Assembly: GCA_049972045.1 (NCBI GenBank)
Contig: JBMFKS010000047.1
Coordinates: forward strand, 1 to 23,983
DNA from: SpSt-77 sp049972045
GTDB lineage: Bacteria > Chloroflexota > Anaerolineae > B4-G1 > DUEL01
DNA: 23,983 nucleotides
Direction: 5' to 3'
Within the stretch, counting starts at the first letter, position 1. The number at the start of each line of letters is the position of its first letter. A model generated the notes under the pieces. It worked only from the letters and a program-made list of their open reading frames with translations. It was not told where the DNA came from and searched no databases. The position numbers and the translations under genes were made by a program. Positions 21,818-23,983 of this stretch are shown piece after piece.

Positions 21818-22258
21818 ATGACCGTTGCGGAGCGGGAGAAGCATCTGCGGATTGTCGCCGAGATTCTGCTGGTTCACCTGCCCCGGGTCCTGCACGACCA
21901 GGAACTGGCGAAGGACCTGCTCTCGGTGATGGGGGTGACGCTGCGGGCGGCCTGGGAGGACGCCCTGAAGTCGGCAGAGGTGTGGGACCGCAAGCATTAT
22001 CACGTCCGGGCCGACCAGTTGCGGGAGGAGTGGACGTGGGCGCTGGCGGCGGCCAACACCGCCGAAGGGCTGGCGGAACAGCCCACCCCGGTGACCCGAA
22101 AACATCTGGACCGGTTGCGGAAGTTGATCCGGTCCCCGCTGGAGGTGCCGGGCCGGCCGGTGATCCACAACCCGGAGGCGTTCCGGGGCGCGGCGCGGGC
22201 CAACCGGGAACGCCGGGAGCGGCAGGGCCGCCGGATCCCGCGCCGCTCGCTGGTGTGA
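21818..22258 (+). CDS. Uncharacterised small basic protein
   Basis: This 146-residue protein is mainly helical and charged. It starts MTVAEREKHLRIVAEILLVH, has a central WDRKHYHVRADQLREEWTWA stretch, and ends with an Arg-rich tail (ANRERRERQGRRIPRRSLV) that may bind nucleic acid. No membrane segment, signal peptide or cysteine is present. GTGAGGG lies just before the ATG, and codon use fits its neighbours, so it is probably real. It is divergent from the membrane protein and 40 bases upstream of the amidase gene, so it may head that operon. I do not recognise a family. Confidence 0.65.
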   Translation: MTVAEREKHLRIVAEILLVHLPRVLHDQELAKDLLSVMGVTLRAAWEDALKSAEVWDRKHYHVRADQLREEWTWALAAANTAEGLAEQPTPVTRKHLDRLRKLIRSPLEVPGRPVIHNPEAFRGAARANRERRERQGRRIPRRSLV

Positions 22259-22298
22259 GAGAGAACCTCACACGGAGACACCAGTTGAGGGAATCCGA

Positions 22299-23102
22299 AT
22301 GGCCACGGAGTTGAGCATTGCGCTGGGGCAAATGGACGTGCCGCCGGGCCAGCCGGAGCGAAACCGCGCTCGGGCGCGGGAACTGGCCGCACAGGCCCGG
22401 GAGGCCGGCGCTGATCTCTTGCTGCTCCCCGAACTCTGGCTGCATGGGTACGACCTGGAGCGCGCGGCGGAGTGGGCGGACCCCCTGGGCGAAGGGGGCT
22501 TCGCCGAAATGGCCGCGATGGCGCGGGAATTTGGCCTCTATCTCTGCGGCTCCCTGCTGGAGCGGCATGAGGGCGGTGTCTCCAATACCGCCGTCCTCTA
22601 CGCCCCCGACGGCACGCTCCTGGGGGCCTACCGCAAGGTCCACCTCTTCCGCCTGATGAACGAGCCGCGCTACCTGGCCCCGGGTGACCGGGCGGTCCTC
22701 TGCCCGACCCCCTGGGGGCCGGTGGGGCTGATCATCTGCTATGACCTGCGCTTCCCCGAACTGAGCCGGGCACTGGCGGTCGCCGGGGCCCAACTCCTGC
22801 TGGTACCGGCCCAGTGGCCCGTCCGGCGGCTGGAAGCCTGGTTGCTGCTGGCCCGGGCGCGGGCTGTGGAAAACGAACTCTTCGTCGCCGCCTGCAACCG
22901 GGCCGGGGCAGACGGCGATGTCATCTTCCCCGGCCACTCCATGGTAGTGGACCCCTGGGGCCGGGCTTTGGTGGAAGGGGATGACCGGGAGGGTCTACTG
23001 GTTGCCCGCGCCGACCTGCGGGAAATCCAGAAGGCCCGCCGCTACCTGACCGTCTTTGAAGACCGCCGGCCCGAAGCGTATGGGCGAGTGTCGCTGAAAT
23101 AG
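22299..23102 (+). CDS. Carbon-nitrogen hydrolase (nitrilase-family amidase)
   Basis: This 267-residue cytoplasmic hydrolase has the nitrilase-superfamily triad: Glu45 (LLLPELWLHGY), Lys113 (YRKVHLF) and Cys147 (LIICYDLRFPE). A further conserved RARAVENELFVAACNRAG and FPGHSMVVDPWGRAL follow. It most resembles Nit2/omega-amidase or related acid amidases that cleave small amides such as alpha-ketoglutaramate. The exact substrate is not decidable by eye. GAGGGA lies before ATG 22299. Its stop is eight bases before the pseudouridine synthase ATG, so the two are co-transcribed. Confidence 0.92.
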   Translation: MATELSIALGQMDVPPGQPERNRARARELAAQAREAGADLLLLPELWLHGYDLERAAEWADPLGEGGFAEMAAMAREFGLYLCGSLLERHEGGVSNTAVLYAPDGTLLGAYRKVHLFRLMNEPRYLAPGDRAVLCPTPWGPVGLIICYDLRFPELSRALAVAGAQLLLVPAQWPVRRLEAWLLLARARAVENELFVAACNRAGADGDVIFPGHSMVVDPWGRALVEGDDREGLLVARADLREIQKARRYLTVFEDRRPEAYGRVSLK

Positions 23103-23110
23103 CGTCCGCG

Positions 23111-23842
23111 ATGGACGAGCGGCTGCAGAAAATTCTGGCCCGCGCCGGGTTTGGTGCCCGGCGGGTCTGTGAGGACCTCATCCGGCAGGGCCGGGTAACG
23201 GTGAATGGCCGGGTAGCCCAACTGGGGCAGAAAGCCGACCCCGAGCGGGACCGGATTGAGGTGGACGGCCGGCCGGTTCGGCTTCTGCACCGGTTCACCT
23301 ACATCGCCCTGCACAAGCCCCCGGGCGTCCTCTCCGACGAGGGGGACGGCTCCGGCCGCCGCCCCACCGTCCTGGACCTGGTGAAACACCCGGCTCGGCT
23401 CTTTCCCGTGGGGCGGCTGGACCTGCGCAGCGAGGGGCTGGTCCTGCTCACCGACGATGGCGACCTGGCGCTGCGGCTTACCCACCCCCGCTTCGGGCAC
23501 GAGAAGGAGTACCACGTCCTGGTGGAGGGCTGTCCCACGGAAGAGACGCTGGAGCAGTGGCGGCGGGGGGTGGAACTGGACGGGGAGATGACCGCCCCGG
23601 CCCAAGTCTCCGTCCTGCGGACGGAAAAAGAGGGGACGAAGGAGCGGACCTGGCTGCGGGTGGTCCTGCGGGAGGGGCGGAAGCGGCAGATTCGGCGGGT
23701 GGCCGCGCGCCTGGGCCATCCCGTGGTGCGGCTGATTCGGGTCCGCATCGGCCCCCTCCGCCTGGGCGACCTCCCGCCGGGGAGATGGCGACACCTCACC
23801 CCCGCCGAGGTGCGGGCGCTGAGAAAGATCGCCCGGACGTAA
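23111..23842 (+). CDS. Ribosomal large-subunit pseudouridine synthase, RluB/RsuA family
   Basis: This 243-residue RNA-modifying enzyme converts a specific uridine in ribosomal RNA to pseudouridine. The N-terminal S4 RNA-binding domain (about 1-60, MDERLQKILARAGFGARRVC, then VNGRVAQLG) precedes the catalytic domain, which has HKPPGVLSD, the family motif VGRLDLRSEGLVLLTDDGDL with the catalytic Asp, and EKEYHVLVEG. Near the end GRKRQIRRVAARLGHPVVRL is typical of RluB. The length is normal. There is no strong ribosome binding site before ATG 23111, so it probably relies on coupling with the amidase gene. The last 19 bases of the gene match the end of the Crp-like gene at 6460 exactly. Confidence 0.93.
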   Translation: MDERLQKILARAGFGARRVCEDLIRQGRVTVNGRVAQLGQKADPERDRIEVDGRPVRLLHRFTYIALHKPPGVLSDEGDGSGRRPTVLDLVKHPARLFPVGRLDLRSEGLVLLTDDGDLALRLTHPRFGHEKEYHVLVEGCPTEETLEQWRRGVELDGEMTAPAQVSVLRTEKEGTKERTWLRVVLREGRKRQIRRVAARLGHPVVRLIRVRIGPLRLGDLPPGRWRHLTPAEVRALRKIART

Positions 23843-23870
23843 TGAACTTTGAAAATTTAGTTCAGACATA

Positions 23871-23921
23871 GCAGTAGTAGCAGTAGTAGCAGTAGGACAA
23901 GGCTAAGCCTTGTCCTACTGC
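23871..23921. repeat. GCAGTAGTA tandem run joined to a perfect 16-bp hairpin
   Basis: GCAGTAGTA occurs twice and then GCAGTAG leads into arms GCAGTAGGACAAGGCT (23889-23904) and AGCCTTGTCCTACTGC (23906-23921), perfectly complementary around one A. It lies 29 bases after the pseudouridine synthase gene and could be its 3'-end structure. The rest to 23983 shows only small GCCAGG-type stems and no gene. Confidence 0.75.
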
Positions 23922-23983
23922 AAATACTGCAACAACGCCAGGTCTGGCTTGCCTGGGCACGCCAGGACCCCGACCCGCGTGCC

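Noticed and set aside
21780..22937. N-terminal extension of the minus-strand membrane protein across the amidase gene
   Set aside because: The extension is composition-biased and opposite to genes with clear motifs; only the last 137 residues look like a real protein.

Overview
The window is GC-rich, gene-dense DNA from a bacterium, most probably a member of the Chloroflexota (Anaerolineae-like). That placement is an inference from gene content, GTG/TTG starts and the many short palindromic repeats; there is no rRNA or other marker gene to confirm it. About 22 genes are open. Several others are broken, and hairpin-forming repeats are unusually frequent, including inside and at the ends of coding sequences.

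Layout. 1-1594 is debris: a frameshifted transposase N-terminus, an Rhs/YD-repeat scrap, and the C-terminal half of a CopB-type metal ATPase fused in frame to that scrap. 1594-6266 is a metal/stress block: mercuric reductase with an N-terminal metal-binding domain, a NarL-type response regulator with its histidine kinase, and a membrane-anchored Met/Gly/Trp-rich protein with two PepSY-like repeats. 6267-6480 is a cluster of hairpins ending in a terminator.

6460-9232 looks like an oxygen/nitric-oxide defence island. A divergent Crp/Fnr-family regulator has a Crp-like palindrome in front of it and faces a 2[4Fe-4S] ferredoxin, a flavodiiron protein that has lost about 120 residues including most of its iron ligands, a second ferredoxin reduced to a pseudogene, and a hemerythrin-like protein. 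9263-9706 holds a PIN-domain toxin fragment cut by a MITE-like element. 9745-10140 encodes a small protein made of two copies of an LPC...CQLG module.

10194-10886 (minus) is a two-S1-domain RNA-binding protein behind a consensus sigma-70 promoter. 11043-13514 (minus) is pxpA-pxpB-pxpC, the 5-oxoprolinase set, with a repeat lodged between pxpA and pxpB. Divergent from it is UDP-glucose 6-dehydrogenase, followed by an S9 peptidase that converges on a GT39-like membrane glycosyltransferase carrying two in-frame palindromic repeats. 18630-21330 is greA, a class III aminotransferase and a DegV protein. 21339-23842 holds a four-TM protein (minus), an unknown protein, a nitrilase-family amidase and an RluB-type pseudouridine synthase.

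The best candidates for something undescribed are the palindromic elements that have become protein sequence (several families), the duplicated CQLG protein, the PepSY-like metal-block protein, and the linked loss of cofactor ligands in the flavodiiron protein and its neighbouring ferredoxin. No CRISPR array, tRNA or rRNA was seen.
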